From NCBI RefSeq assembly GCF_026339955.1, contig NZ_JAPEPW010000001.1, forward strand, positions 3,622,501 to 3,686,500: DNA of 64,000 nt, written 5' to 3'. The stretch is from Streptomyces sp. NBC_01549. Its GTDB lineage: Bacteria; Actinomycetota; Actinomycetes; Streptomycetales; Streptomycetaceae. Below, in pieces: positions 15,757-24,710 of this stretch. The position numbers and the translations under genes were made by a program. A model generated the notes under the pieces. That model worked only from the letters and a program-made list of their open reading frames with translations. It made no database searches and was not told the DNA's origin. Numbering within the stretch: position 1 is the stretch's first letter; the number at the start of each line of letters is the position of its first letter.

Positions 15757-16716
15757 ATGGGGTGGGCGGACGCGGCGCGCAAGCCGGGGCGCGCGGGGCT
15801 GAAGTGGGCGGACGCCGATCTGAACGCCGCCGTGGCGGTCTGTGCGGCGCAGCTCCCGGTGGTCGCTGCGTTGTCCTGGCTCGGGACGCTGAACGACGAC
15901 GATCCGTACGGCGCGGGGTACGACAGTGCCTTCGGCCTGGCCTGCCTGCTCCTCTTCGCGCCGCTGCTCCTCTGGGTCCTGGGCCGGCTGCACGCGGCCG
16001 TGCACACGATGCCGGCCGCGACGCTCGCCCGCCTGACGATGCGGCGCGCGGGCGGCCCGGAGTGGGTCTGGCACCTGGTGTTCGTCGGTGTGCTCGCAGT
16101 GGTCTGGTCGGCGGTCGGTGCCGCGCTCGGCGGCTGGCTGTTCCTCGTCGGGGCCCTGTGGATCGTGGGGTTCGGGGTGCTGCCCGCGCTCGGCGTCGCA
16201 TACGTGCGAGGGCGTACGCGCAGGACGGGGCGCGCACCGCGCGGCCGACGGATCTGGCTGGGCTCGGCGCTCGGCTCGATCGGCGTGAGCGTGGTGGTTG
16301 TCGTCGCGGGCACGGTGGCGCAGTCCACCGGCCTCATCAAGGAGTACGAGCCCCCGAAGCTCTCCTCCGGTCAACTCGCCGGAGTCTGGCGGGGCGGCCA
16401 CGGGGCCGTACTGCGGCTCGGCACCGGCGGGCGGGCCGGTCTCACCAAGGTGGCGGCCGAACCCGGTGACCACGATCCGGTCACCACGGAATTCGCGGTG
16501 TGCGGCGGGACCGGCACCTGGTTCCTCGACACGGACGGCGTCCACGACCACTACTCCGAGAACGGCCCGGGGGCGCGGGACGGCGTGGTCGTCACCGTCC
16601 CCGGGTGCGGGGACGCCACCTTCTGGACCATCGGGGGGAGCGAAGACGAGCCCGAGCTGTACGTCCTGTTCGGTGACCCCGACTCGGGGGATCTGCGCAG
16701 ACTGACGCGGGACTGA
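15757..16716 (+). CDS. Membrane protein with extracytoplasmic C-terminal domain
   Basis: 319 aa from ATG 15757 (MGWADAARKPG). Four to five hydrophobic helices occupy residues 25-190, including LLLFAPLLLWVLGRLHAAVH and a final helix (SIGVSVVVVVAGTVAQ). A soluble domain of about 120 residues follows, with a Gly/Asp-rich beta-type pattern (LSSGQLAGVWRGGHGAVLRL) and two cysteines (VCGG, VPGCG). The topology suggests a surface-exposed domain. It ends one base before the convergent enoyl-CoA hydratase stop. No family recognised. Confidence 0.75.
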   Translation: MGWADAARKPGRAGLKWADADLNAAVAVCAAQLPVVAALSWLGTLNDDDPYGAGYDSAFGLACLLLFAPLLLWVLGRLHAAVHTMPAATLARLTMRRAGGPEWVWHLVFVGVLAVVWSAVGAALGGWLFLVGALWIVGFGVLPALGVAYVRGRTRRTGRAPRGRRIWLGSALGSIGVSVVVVVAGTVAQSTGLIKEYEPPKLSSGQLAGVWRGGHGAVLRLGTGGRAGLTKVAAEPGDHDPVTTEFAVCGGTGTWFLDTDGVHDHYSENGPGARDGVVVTVPGCGDATFWTIGGSEDEPELYVLFGDPDSGDLRRLTRD

Positions 16717-16717
16717 C

Positions 16718-17632
16718 TCAGCGGCCCCGGTAGCGCGGGGTGCGGCGTTCGACGAAGCTCGCGACACCCTCCTGTGCGTCGGCCGTGGTCATGTTGATCT
16801 CCTGGGCGGCGGCTTCGGCGGCGAAGGCGGTGCTGCGGTCGGTGTCGAGGGAGGCGTTGACCAGCTGTTTGGTGAGGGCGAGGGCGCGGGTCGGGCCGGT
16901 GGCCAGCCGCTCGGCCCAGTCGCGGGCGGTCTTCTCCAGATCGTCGGCCGGTACGACCCTGTTGACCAGCCCGAGCCGTGCCGCCTCCGCGGCCGTCAGC
17001 GCGTCGCCGAAGAACATCAGCTCCTTGGCGCGCTGGGGGCCGATGAGACGGGGCAGCAGATACGCGCCGCCGCCGTCGGGGACCAGGCCGCGGCGCACGA
17101 ACACCTCGATGAACTTGGCGGAATCGGCGGCGAGTACGAGGTCGCAGGCGAGGGCGAGGTGGGCGCCGAGGCCGGCCGCGGTGCCGTTGACCGCCGCGAT
17201 CACGGGTTTCTCGCAGTCGAGGACCGCGCCGATCAGGCGCTGGGCGCCGAGCCGGATCGTGCGGGCCACGTCACCGGCCACTCGCTCCCCGGCCGGTGGC
17301 TCCCCGGCCGACGGCTCCCCGGCCGACGGCCCTCCGCGCAGGTCCGCGCCCGTGCAGAAACCACGTCCGGTCGCCGTGATCACGACGGCCCGTACGTCCG
17401 GGTCAAAGGAGGCGTGGGAGAAGTGCCGAATGAGGCGTTCTCGCTGGTCAGGGGTGATGGCGTTGAGGGTTTCGGGGCGGTTGAGGGTGATCCACGAGAC
17501 GTGATTGTCAGTGGCGTGCAGTACCAATGAGTCAACGGGATCGGCGGGTTCGATCGGACCTGTGGGTTCGAGCGGACCGGCGGGTTCGACCGGTTCGGCG
17601 GGATTGGCGGAGTCTTCGGGGGAGGACGTCAT
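16718..17632 (-). CDS. Enoyl-CoA hydratase/isomerase family protein
   Basis: 304 aa. The crotonase core starts at about residue 35: SWITLNRPETLNAI, GRGFCTGADL (oxyanion hole), VIAAVNGTAAGLGAHLALACD and the LPRLIG block. Two parts are unusual: an N-terminal run of about 30 residues of Pro/Glu repeats (PAEPVEPAGPLEPTGPIEP) and an internal GEPSAGEPPAGE repeat after the oxyanion motif. It would hydrate 2-enoyl-CoA esters or shift the double bond. It lies 73 bases downstream of the CoA ligase gene, so both probably share the palindrome-controlled promoter at 19965-20003. Confidence 0.88.
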   Translation of the reverse strand: MTSSPEDSANPAEPVEPAGPLEPTGPIEPADPVDSLVLHATDNHVSWITLNRPETLNAITPDQRERLIRHFSHASFDPDVRAVVITATGRGFCTGADLRGGPSAGEPSAGEPPAGERVAGDVARTIRLGAQRLIGAVLDCEKPVIAAVNGTAAGLGAHLALACDLVLAADSAKFIEVFVRRGLVPDGGGAYLLPRLIGPQRAKELMFFGDALTAAEAARLGLVNRVVPADDLEKTARDWAERLATGPTRALALTKQLVNASLDTDRSTAFAAEAAAQEINMTTADAQEGVASFVERRTPRYRGR

Positions 17633-17705
17633 GGGGATGCTCCGGTTTTTACGGGGGATGGTGCGGCGGGGCCGGGCGACGGCACGGGCGCTGGTGCGCC
17701 GGGAC

Positions 17706-19931
17706 TCAGCGGCAGACGACCAGCGCGTCCAGCGCCACCGCTCCCTGCCCCCTGGGCAGCACCATCAGCGGGTTGATGTCGAGCTCGGCGATGTCGTCCC
17801 CGAGTTCCAGCGCCATCCGCTGTACGCGCAGGACGACCTCGACCAGCGCGTCCACATCCACCGGCGGTCCCCCGCGCACACCCTCCAGAAGGGCCCGCCC
17901 GCGCAGCTCGCCGAGCATGCCCCGCGCCTGGTCCTCGCCGAACGGCGGCACGCGGACGGCCGCGTCCCGCAGCACCTCGACGAGCACGCCGCCCAGCCCG
18001 ACGGTCACGGTCGGCCCGAAGAGCTGGTCGTGCGTGACGCCCACGACCATTTCCACGCCCCGCTCCACCATCTGGCACACCAGCACCCCGTCGAGCGAGA
18101 TCCCCTCGTAGCGCGCGATGTCGGTGAGCTCGCGGTAGGCGTCCCTGACCTGGCTGGCGGAGGTCAGTCCGATCTTCACCAGGCCCAGTTCGGTCTTGTG
18201 GGCGATCTGGGCTCCGGACGCCTTCATGACCACGGGGTAGCCGACGAGGCTCGCCGCGCGCACGGCCGCCGCCGCGCTGGTCACCAGCTGCTCGCGCGGC
18301 ACCCGGATCCCATAGGCGCGCAGCAGCTGCTTCGCCGCGTGCTCGCTCAGCTGCTGCCCCGGCCGCATCAGGGCCTGCGTCTTGCGGAAGGACGGGGAGG
18401 GGGTGCGGGGCGCCTCGTCGAAGGGGGAGCGGTAGGCGGCGACGAACCGGTGGTGGTCCAGGTAGGCGCGCACGGCCGTGATGCAGTTGGAGAAGGTCCG
18501 GAAGGTGGCGACCTTCGACGAGCCGAGCAGTGTCTCGCGGTACGCGGCCTCGGTGCCGACCGGCGAGCCCCACACCACGCACACCAGCTTGTCCGTCTGT
18601 TCCGCCGCGTCCACCAGGTCCTGCGCGAGCTTGTCGCTCATGGGAGGAAAGGGCCCGGTGATCGGACAGATCAGTACCCCGACCTCCGGGTCGGCGAGGA
18701 TCGCGTCGATGATCTTCCGCCCGCGCCAGTCGCCGACCGGGTGCCCGCCGTTGTCGACGGGATTGGTCACGCTCAGGTACTCGGGTATCCACTGGTGCAG
18801 CTCGGCCTGCTTGGCGGCGGAGAGACCGGGCAGGGGCAGCCCCGCCGCCGTCGCCAGGTCGGCGAAGTGCGCGCCCGTGCCGCCCGAGATCGAATAGACG
18901 ACGACCCCTTCGGCCCGTGGGGCGCCGGCGCGGGCCAGCAGGGCGGCGGTGTCCTGGAGTTCGTCGAGCCCGTCGACGCGGATCACGCCGTACTGCCGCA
19001 TCGCCGCGTCCACCACCGTGTCGGCGCCGGTCAGCTTGCCGGTGTGTGAGGCGGCGGTGCGGGCGCCGGTCTCGGTGCGGCCGACCTTGACGGCGACGAC
19101 GGGCACTCCGCGGCGGGCGGCGCGGTCGGCGGCGAGCAGAAAGGAGCGGCCGTCCTTCAGCCCCTCGACGTAGCAGGCGATCGCGCCGATCTGCGGCTGC
19201 TCGGAGAAGTAGGAGATGAAGTCGGCGGTCTCGAGGTCGGCCTCGTTGCCAGTGGGCGCCCAGTGGGAGAGCCGTACGCCCAGCTCCTGCATCGCGAACA
19301 CCGGGCGGCCCTGGTGGCCGGACTGGGTGATGAGGGCGATCGCGGGACCGTCGAGATCGTCGCGGAACTTCTCGAAGGCGTTGAGGTTGGTGTTGGGCCC
19401 GAGGAGGCGGAGGCCGGAGCGGCGGACGGCGGCGGCGAGCCGGGCCTGCGCGGCGGCGCCCTCGGCTCCGGTCTCGGCGAACCCGGAGGCGAAGGCGACG
19501 GCGAACTTCACCTTGGCCTCGCCCAGTTCCCCGATCACGGGGAGCGGGTCGCCGACGAGGAGCACGGCCAGATCGACCTGTTCGGGCAGGTCGGCGAGGG
19601 AGGGGGAGCAGGGGATGCCGAAGACGGACCGACGGGTGGGGTGCACGGGGTGCAGTCGGGCCCCGACCCGCTCGGCCCAGGCGATCAGCTGCCGGGTGAT
19701 GCCGGTGTTCGGCCGGCCCTCGGCGTCCGAGGCGCCGACGACGGCCACGGACTCGGGACGGAAGAAGCGGTCCAGATCAGGTACGTCGGCGTACAGCGGA
19801 CGGCCGCTGACGTCCAGGTCGTCGACGTCGGCCGGGCGGCCGTGCACGACGGGTGAGGGCTGCTCGCCGCAGGCGATGACGCGGGCCCGGCGGGAGTCGG
19901 TGGTGAGGGTGCCGTGGGTTGATCCAAGCAT
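17706..19931 (-). CDS. Acyl-CoA synthetase, NDP-forming (acetate-CoA ligase family)
   Basis: About 741 aa from ATG 19931, which follows AGGAG. Domains in order: CoA-binding Rossmann domain (RPESVAVVGASDAEGRPNTG), succinyl-CoA ligase-type domains (VVVYSISGGTGAHFADLATA), and a C-terminal ATP-grasp domain ending with ELDINPLMVLPRG. Fused alpha-beta enzymes of this type make an acyl-CoA from a carboxylic acid with ATP or GTP, forming NDP. Two copies of the regulon palindrome lie just upstream. It probably activates an intermediate or the starting acid of the pathway. Confidence 0.88.
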   Translation of the reverse strand: MLGSTHGTLTTDSRRARVIACGEQPSPVVHGRPADVDDLDVSGRPLYADVPDLDRFFRPESVAVVGASDAEGRPNTGITRQLIAWAERVGARLHPVHPTRRSVFGIPCSPSLADLPEQVDLAVLLVGDPLPVIGELGEAKVKFAVAFASGFAETGAEGAAAQARLAAAVRRSGLRLLGPNTNLNAFEKFRDDLDGPAIALITQSGHQGRPVFAMQELGVRLSHWAPTGNEADLETADFISYFSEQPQIGAIACYVEGLKDGRSFLLAADRAARRGVPVVAVKVGRTETGARTAASHTGKLTGADTVVDAAMRQYGVIRVDGLDELQDTAALLARAGAPRAEGVVVYSISGGTGAHFADLATAAGLPLPGLSAAKQAELHQWIPEYLSVTNPVDNGGHPVGDWRGRKIIDAILADPEVGVLICPITGPFPPMSDKLAQDLVDAAEQTDKLVCVVWGSPVGTEAAYRETLLGSSKVATFRTFSNCITAVRAYLDHHRFVAAYRSPFDEAPRTPSPSFRKTQALMRPGQQLSEHAAKQLLRAYGIRVPREQLVTSAAAAVRAASLVGYPVVMKASGAQIAHKTELGLVKIGLTSASQVRDAYRELTDIARYEGISLDGVLVCQMVERGVEMVVGVTHDQLFGPTVTVGLGGVLVEVLRDAAVRVPPFGEDQARGMLGELRGRALLEGVRGGPPVDVDALVEVVLRVQRMALELGDDIAELDINPLMVLPRGQGAVALDALVVCR

Positions 19932-19964
19932 CGGTCCGCCCGCTCCTGTGTGACAGCCAATTAA

Positions 19965-20003
19965 CTGACGCAGTGTCAGATTACTTAACTGACGCCGCGT
20001 CAG
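19965..20003. promoter_or_regulatory. Regulon palindromes, sites 2 and 3 (CoA ligase promoter)
   Basis: Two sites 24 bases apart: CTGACGCAGTGTCAG (19965-19979) and CTGACGCCGCGTCAG (19989-20003), 34 bases upstream of the leftward CoA ligase start. TTAACTGACG precedes the first and TTAACTGACG also precedes the second, so the whole unit is duplicated. Confidence 0.8.
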
Positions 20004-20199
20004 GAACCGTCGTGCAAGCAAAAGGCTGGGCGGCGGGGATCCGGATCGTACCCGCCGCACGCGGGGCCGGAACCCGTGGGAGTGCCGCACAACCATCAAC
20101 TCCCTTTGATCGTCTATGACATGGCCCTGTCGGCTTACGCCGGCCAAGCCACCGCTTCTCTCCTTCTCCTCACTTTTCTTCTCACTCCTGGGGATGTCA

Positions 20200-21541
20200 T
20201 GAGACCTGTCTCCTTCGGCCGCGCGCTGCGGCTCGGAGCCTGTACGACGCTCGCGGCCGGACTCGTCACCGTGGGGCTCACCGCCGCCCCCGCGCTGGCC
20301 GACACCGAGTCCGATCAGCTGTGGGTCGACGCACCCTCCGAGCAGACCCTGCCGCTCGGCACGGACGGCGGCGCGCCGCAGAGCCGGACGGTCGACGTGG
20401 GGATCTACCACGACAACGACCACTTCACGGTGACCGACGGCATGTGACCGTCGACGCCTCCGGGCTGGCCGGGGTCGGCGAGGTGACCTGGCCGGACAAC
20501 TGCGCACCAAGCGGTGCGACCGCGGTGTGCAGCGTGCCGGACGTGCCCGTGATCGGGTCCGGCTACAGCCGGCAGATCCACCTCGGGATCCGCGCGGCCG
20601 ACGGTGCGCAGACCGGGGCGCAGGGCAGGATCACCTACGCGGCGACGGCGACCGGCGGCCCCGACGGCACGCTCACCGCGCCCGAGGACAGCTTCGAGAC
20701 CGACTTCATGGTCGCCTCGGGTCCCGACCTCTCCCTGACCCCCATGGCCGACGTCGAGCACGCGCAGCCGGGCGGCACCGAAACGATCCCCTTCGAGCTG
20801 ATCAACAAGGGCAACGAGAGCGCGCACGGCGTCAAGGTGAAGATGACGGCCTCGTACGGGCTGGACTTCTTGAACAAGTACGACGCCTGCACCTACACGC
20901 GGTCGGGCGGTGACGATTACGCGCCGATGACGGACGCGACCTGCACGTTCGACCAGGTGCTCGCCCCCGGGGACTCCTTCGAGCTGCCCGCGCCGCTGGA
21001 GCTGGCGATCGCGCGGCACGCGCTGAACGACCGGCTGGACATCAGTGTCGACCCGGCCGACGGCGCGACCGACCTGGCGAGCCGCGACAACTACGCGGCG
21101 CTGCAGATCGGCACGGACAACACTGCGGACTTCTCGGTGACCGGCGCCGCGGTCGCCGGTACGGCGGGCCAGACGGTGACCGCCCCGCTCACCTTCAAGA
21201 ACAACGGTCCGGCCTGGTTCGCGAACCTCGGCTCCGGCGACCCGGCCGCCAAGGTCAGGCTGATCGTCCCGACCGGTACGACGGTCACCGGCGTCCCCGC
21301 GGACTGCGTCCCGCACACCCTCACAGGCGGGTACTACGGGCAGCGGACGGGCGCCCCGCGCTACGACTGCGCTCTGCCCTACTGGGTGTCCGAGAGCACC
21401 GAGCGCACCTACGCCTTCCAGCTGCGGATCGACGCGGCGGTGCCCGGCACGACCGGTGAGGTCAGCATCCATCCCGAGTTCGGCGACTTCGCCTTCGACC
21501 CGGACACCACGAACAACACGGCAGTGCTCGCCGTCAACTGA
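20200..21541 (+). pseudogene. Secreted repeat-domain protein gene, split by a frameshift
   Basis: An ATG at 20200 begins a signal peptide (MRPVSFGRALRLGACTTLAA then ...APALADTE). The frame stops at 20447 after HFTVTDGM. A different frame continues the same protein (HVTVDASGLAGVGEVTWPDN onward) to a stop at 21541. A single missing base near 20440 explains the break. The mature part would have immunoglobulin-like/CARDB-type beta repeats (VEHAQPGGTETIPFELINKG; AGTAGQTVTAPLTFKNNGPA). It resembles in style the lipoprotein at 28802-30142. Real mutation or sequencing error cannot be told apart here. Confidence 0.7.
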
Positions 21542-21546
21542 CGGTG

Positions 21547-21576
21547 GCCCAGTAACGCCCAGTAACGCCCAGTGAT
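21547..21576. repeat. Three 10-bp tandem repeats after a stop codon
   Basis: GCCCAGTAAC, GCCCAGTAAC and GCCCAGTGAT follow one another directly, six bases after the secreted-protein stop codon. Confidence 0.8.
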
Positions 21577-21582
21577 GGTGAC

Positions 21583-22887
21583 TCAGCGCGCGGCGCGGGT
21601 GGCTCCCGTGTCGCGCGCTTCCGTCTTCGCCCCGCTTTTCGGCCCCTTCTTAGACCCCGATTTCGAGGCGGCCTTCTGCGCCGCCTTCTCCGCCGCCCTC
21701 TCCGCCTTGGCCGCGGTCCTCGCTACCGCCTTCGCGATCTTCTCCGCGTCGAGGGCGAGTTCGCGGAACATGCCGCTGATGGGGTTGGTGAAGCCGGTGA
21801 AGTAGAGGTCGGGTGCCTTCTTCGGGGTGCGGGCACCGTGCACGATCGGGCGGCCCCGCCCGTCGAGGACGGCGAGGTGGCCGACGATGCCCTCCAGGGC
21901 GCGTACGTATCCCGTCGCGGCGATCACGACGTCCGGGTCGATCCGCTTCCCGTCGGCGAGGACGACCTTGTCCTCCTCGAAACCCTCCACCGCGGCCACG
22001 ATCTCGACCCGTCCCTTGCGGACGGCGTTGATGAGGCCGACGTCCTGGACGGGGATGGAACCTTCGTTGACGCGGGAGTAGAGGCCGGTCTCGGGGCGGG
22101 GCAGCCCCTGCGCCGACAGGTCCGGCACGCTGATCTTGGCCATCGGCCCGGCGAGGGCGTCGACGAGGCGCACCGGCAGCCGTCGTACGAGGATCCCGGT
22201 GAACTGGGCGGCCCAGCCGGCCGTGGAGCGGCGCACGATGTGCGGCGCGGTGCGCACGGCGAGCCGTACCCGGGAGGCGCCGCCCTCGACCAGGTCCACG
22301 GCGATCTCGGCGCCCGTGTTGCCGATGCCGACGACGAGGACGTCGCGGCCGGCGTAGGGGGCGGGGTTGCGGTAGTCCCCGGCGTGCAGGAGCTCACCGG
22401 TGTACGCGTCGCGGCCGGGCCAGTCGGGCAGGCGCGGGGTGTGGTTGTGGCCGGTGGCGACGACCACGGCGCTGCCGGTCAGCTCGCGGCCGCCGGTGGC
22501 GTGCAGCAGCCAGCCCTCGCCGCCCGGGGCGGGCTCGACGCGGGAGACCTCGACGCCCGTGACGATCTCCAGCTGGTGGTGCTCGGCGTACTTCTCCAGG
22601 TAGCGCACCACGTTGTCGCGCGAGACCCACCGCCCAAAGGAGCGCGGCATCGCGAGGCCGGGCAGTCCGGACAGCCGGCGGGTCGTGTGCAGGTGCAGCC
22701 GGTCGTAGTGGCCCCGCCAGGACGCTCCGACCTGGTCGGACTTCTCCAGAACGACGGCCCGTACGCCCTGGGCGCGCAGCGCGTACGCCGCGGCGAGCCC
22801 TCCGGGACCGCCGCCGATCACGTACACGGGGCGGTCTGTGTGGGACGGCACCGGGCGGGGTGTCGGGGAAGCAGTCGAGTCGGCCAT
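21583..22887 (-). CDS. Flavin-containing monooxygenase-like NAD(P)/FAD oxidoreductase
   Basis: 434 aa from ATG 22887. Two dinucleotide-binding motifs are present: GGGPGG at residues 25-30 (FAD) and GIGNTG in the middle (NADPH). ATGHNHTPRLP and AATGY are typical of class B flavin monooxygenases. The C-terminus is a Lys/Ala-rich tail of about 45 residues (AAKAERAAEKAAQKAASKSG) resembling histone H1-like tails, perhaps for nucleic-acid or envelope association. No clear ribosome-binding site precedes the start; it may be leaderless. It diverges from the DoxX gene over a 275-bp gap carrying a regulon palindrome, so it may belong to the regulon. Confidence 0.82.
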   Translation of the reverse strand: MADSTASPTPRPVPSHTDRPVYVIGGGPGGLAAAYALRAQGVRAVVLEKSDQVGASWRGHYDRLHLHTTRRLSGLPGLAMPRSFGRWVSRDNVVRYLEKYAEHHQLEIVTGVEVSRVEPAPGGEGWLLHATGGRELTGSAVVVATGHNHTPRLPDWPGRDAYTGELLHAGDYRNPAPYAGRDVLVVGIGNTGAEIAVDLVEGGASRVRLAVRTAPHIVRRSTAGWAAQFTGILVRRLPVRLVDALAGPMAKISVPDLSAQGLPRPETGLYSRVNEGSIPVQDVGLINAVRKGRVEIVAAVEGFEEDKVVLADGKRIDPDVVIAATGYVRALEGIVGHLAVLDGRGRPIVHGARTPKKAPDLYFTGFTNPISGMFRELALDAEKIAKAVARTAAKAERAAEKAAQKAASKSGSKKGPKSGAKTEARDTGATRAAR

Positions 22888-23123
22888 GAGCGCGAGCGTA
22901 ATCACGTCGTCACTTGATAGGTCTCGGTCAAGCCCGGAATCGGTTGCGAACTGATCACGACTGTAGGAGGAGTGGGTGGGGCCGGTGGCGTAGGTCACTT
23001 GGTTGTGTTCGAAGGGTGGTGATGAGCGGTCAGGGGCGATGAGGGGTGAGGACGGGTGAAGAGGGGCGAACGGGAGGGGAGGGTGGCGTACGCCTCTTGC
23101 GCGGGCGCTCTTCGTGCGCTGAA

Positions 23124-23138
23124 CTGACGTACCGTCAG
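23124..23138. promoter_or_regulatory. Regulon palindrome, site 4 (DoxX-DUF35 operon)
   Basis: CTGACGTACCGTCAG, followed by AT as at most other sites; it lies 25 bases before the DoxX start. The rest of the 22888-23162 gap shows no gene. Confidence 0.8.
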
Positions 23139-23162
23139 ATATCGAAGGGGGCGTGGACTGCC

Positions 23163-23615
23163 ATGGACACGATCTGGCTCGGCGGGGCGGAGTGGCTGGC
23201 CGTGCTGCGGATCGGGCTCGGGCTGTGGTGGCTGGAGAGTTGGCGGCACAAGGACAAGAAGGGCTGGTTCGAGCGGGGGACCGGGATCGCGTGGGCGGCG
23301 GACGTCGCGGGCAAGCACCGGTGGACCGCGGTGCGTTCCGGCTTCGACGTCGTGGTCGCGCCCCGGCCGCGGACGATGGCGTACGTCGTGGTGTACGCGG
23401 AACTGGCCCTCGGGCTGGGACTGGTGGCCGGGTTCCTGACGCCGATCGCGCTGGTCGGCGGGCTGCTCCTCAACATCCTGTACTTCACGCTCATGATCCA
23501 CGACTGGGCCGAGCAGGGGCAGAACGCGATGATGGCGCTGATCTCGGTCGTCGCCTTCTTCGGGATGGGTTGGCAGACATGGTCGCTGGACAGCGCGATC
23601 GGGCTGTTCTCGTGA
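23163..23615 (+). CDS. DoxX-family membrane protein
   Basis: 150 aa from ATG 23163, preceded by GAAGGGGG. Four hydrophobic helices with the DoxX-like N-terminal pattern (EWLAVLRIGLGLWWLESWRH) and a second pair (YVVVYAELALGLGLVAGFLT; LVGGLLLNILYFTLMIHDWA). Family members are small quinol- or thiol-oxidase-linked membrane proteins. It is translationally coupled (GTGA overlap) to a DUF35 gene and preceded by a regulon palindrome, so it may link electrons from the pathway to the membrane. Confidence 0.8.
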   Translation: MDTIWLGGAEWLAVLRIGLGLWWLESWRHKDKKGWFERGTGIAWAADVAGKHRWTAVRSGFDVVVAPRPRTMAYVVVYAELALGLGLVAGFLTPIALVGGLLLNILYFTLMIHDWAEQGQNAMMALISVVAFFGMGWQTWSLDSAIGLFS

Positions 23616-24022
23616 GCGGGGAGCGTGCGTCGGGCGCGGCGCGTTTCGATGTGCCCGAAGTCGACGCCTTCACCCGGCCGTACTGGGACGCGGCGGCGGA
23701 GGGGCGGCTGCTGATCCGCCACTGCGCCGGCTGCGACCGGGCCCACCACTACCCCCGCGAGTTCTGTCCGTACTGCTGGAGCGAGGACGTGCGCTGGCGG
23801 CCCGCGAGCGGGCACGCCACGCTCTACACCTGGTCCGTCGTGCACCGCAACGACCTCCCGCCGTTCGGCGAGCGGGTGCCGTACGTCGCCGCGGTCGTCG
23901 ACCTCGCGGAAGGGCCGCGGATGATGACCGAGGTGGTGGAGTGCGAGGGCGACGCGCTGCGGATCGGGATGGGGCTTGAGGTTGCTTTCCGGGCTGGGGT
24001 GCCCGTGTTCCGGCCCCTGTGA
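23612..24022 (+). CDS. DUF35 OB-fold protein with zinc ribbon (first copy)
   Basis: 136 aa from a GTG overlapping the DoxX stop. A rubredoxin-like zinc ribbon (HCAGCDRAHHYPREFCPYCW; CXXC twice) at about residues 37-56 is followed by an OB-fold (GHATLYTWSVVHRNDLPPFG ...). DUF35 proteins pair with Ltp-like thiolase-fold proteins, for example ChsH2 domain with Ltp2 in mycobacterial steroid side-chain cleavage, where the complex is a retro-aldolase. The natural partner is one of the thiolase-fold proteins at 30169-31335 or 38691-39839. Confidence 0.85.
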   Translation: MSGERASGAARFDVPEVDAFTRPYWDAAAEGRLLIRHCAGCDRAHHYPREFCPYCWSEDVRWRPASGHATLYTWSVVHRNDLPPFGERVPYVAAVVDLAEGPRMMTEVVECEGDALRIGMGLEVAFRAGVPVFRPL

Positions 24023-24033
24023 ATAATGGCCGG

Positions 24034-24648
24034 ATGTCCGACGTTCACGAGAAGTCTCCCGCCCACCCTTTCCCCGTGATCGAGGGCCACGGTCTGCGGC
24101 TGCGCCCCTGGGACCCGGAATCCGAGGCCGATGTCGCGACCTGGCTGCGCGGGCTGACCGACCCGGAGTTCCAGCGCTGGAACACCCCCGTCAAGGTCGT
24201 CCGGGATCTGGACAGCGCCCGCGACTCGCTCCGCTCGCGCGCCGAGGCCGTCGCCGACGGCACCGCCGTCGCCTTCTGCGTCACGGACGCCGCCACCGGC
24301 ACGATCCTCGGTCACATAGGCGTCAACGACATCAACCACGTCATACGCGTCGGCATCGTCGGCTACTGGGTCCTTCCGGAGGCCCGCGGCCACCAGGTCG
24401 CCACCCGCGCCCTCGCCCTGGCGGCCCGCTACGCCTTCGGCGCCGTCCGTCTGCACCGCATCGAACTCGGCCACGCCCTCGGCCACGACGCTTCCTGCCG
24501 GATCGCCGAGCGGTGCGGGTTCCCGTACGAGGGGACGCTGCGCGAGGCGATGTTCGAGTCGGGGCGGCACGACGCGTTCCGGGACGTCCACCTGCACGCA
24601 CGGATCGCGACGGACCCGGAGCCGACGCTGCCGGGCGTAAGACTGTAG
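24034..24648 (+). CDS. GNAT N-acetyltransferase (RimJ/RimL type)
   Basis: 204 aa if started at ATG 24034 (MSDVHEKSP); a GTG at 24019 overlaps the previous stop and is an alternative. Typical GNAT blocks: LRLRPWDPESEADVATWLRG, ILGHIGVNDI, GYWVLPEARGHQVATRALAL (acetyl-CoA loop) and a C-terminal SCRIAERCGFPYEGTLREAM. It acetylates a protein N-terminus or small amine. It shares a strand with the DoxX-DUF35 operon but its role there is unclear. Confidence 0.85.
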   Translation: MSDVHEKSPAHPFPVIEGHGLRLRPWDPESEADVATWLRGLTDPEFQRWNTPVKVVRDLDSARDSLRSRAEAVADGTAVAFCVTDAATGTILGHIGVNDINHVIRVGIVGYWVLPEARGHQVATRALALAARYAFGAVRLHRIELGHALGHDASCRIAERCGFPYEGTLREAMFESGRHDAFRDVHLHARIATDPEPTLPGVRL

Positions 24649-24710
24649 GCCTCGCCGGACGCCCGGAAAATCGGAGCGCCGGGCATGCCGTGAGCGGGAT
24701 CATGCCCTGC

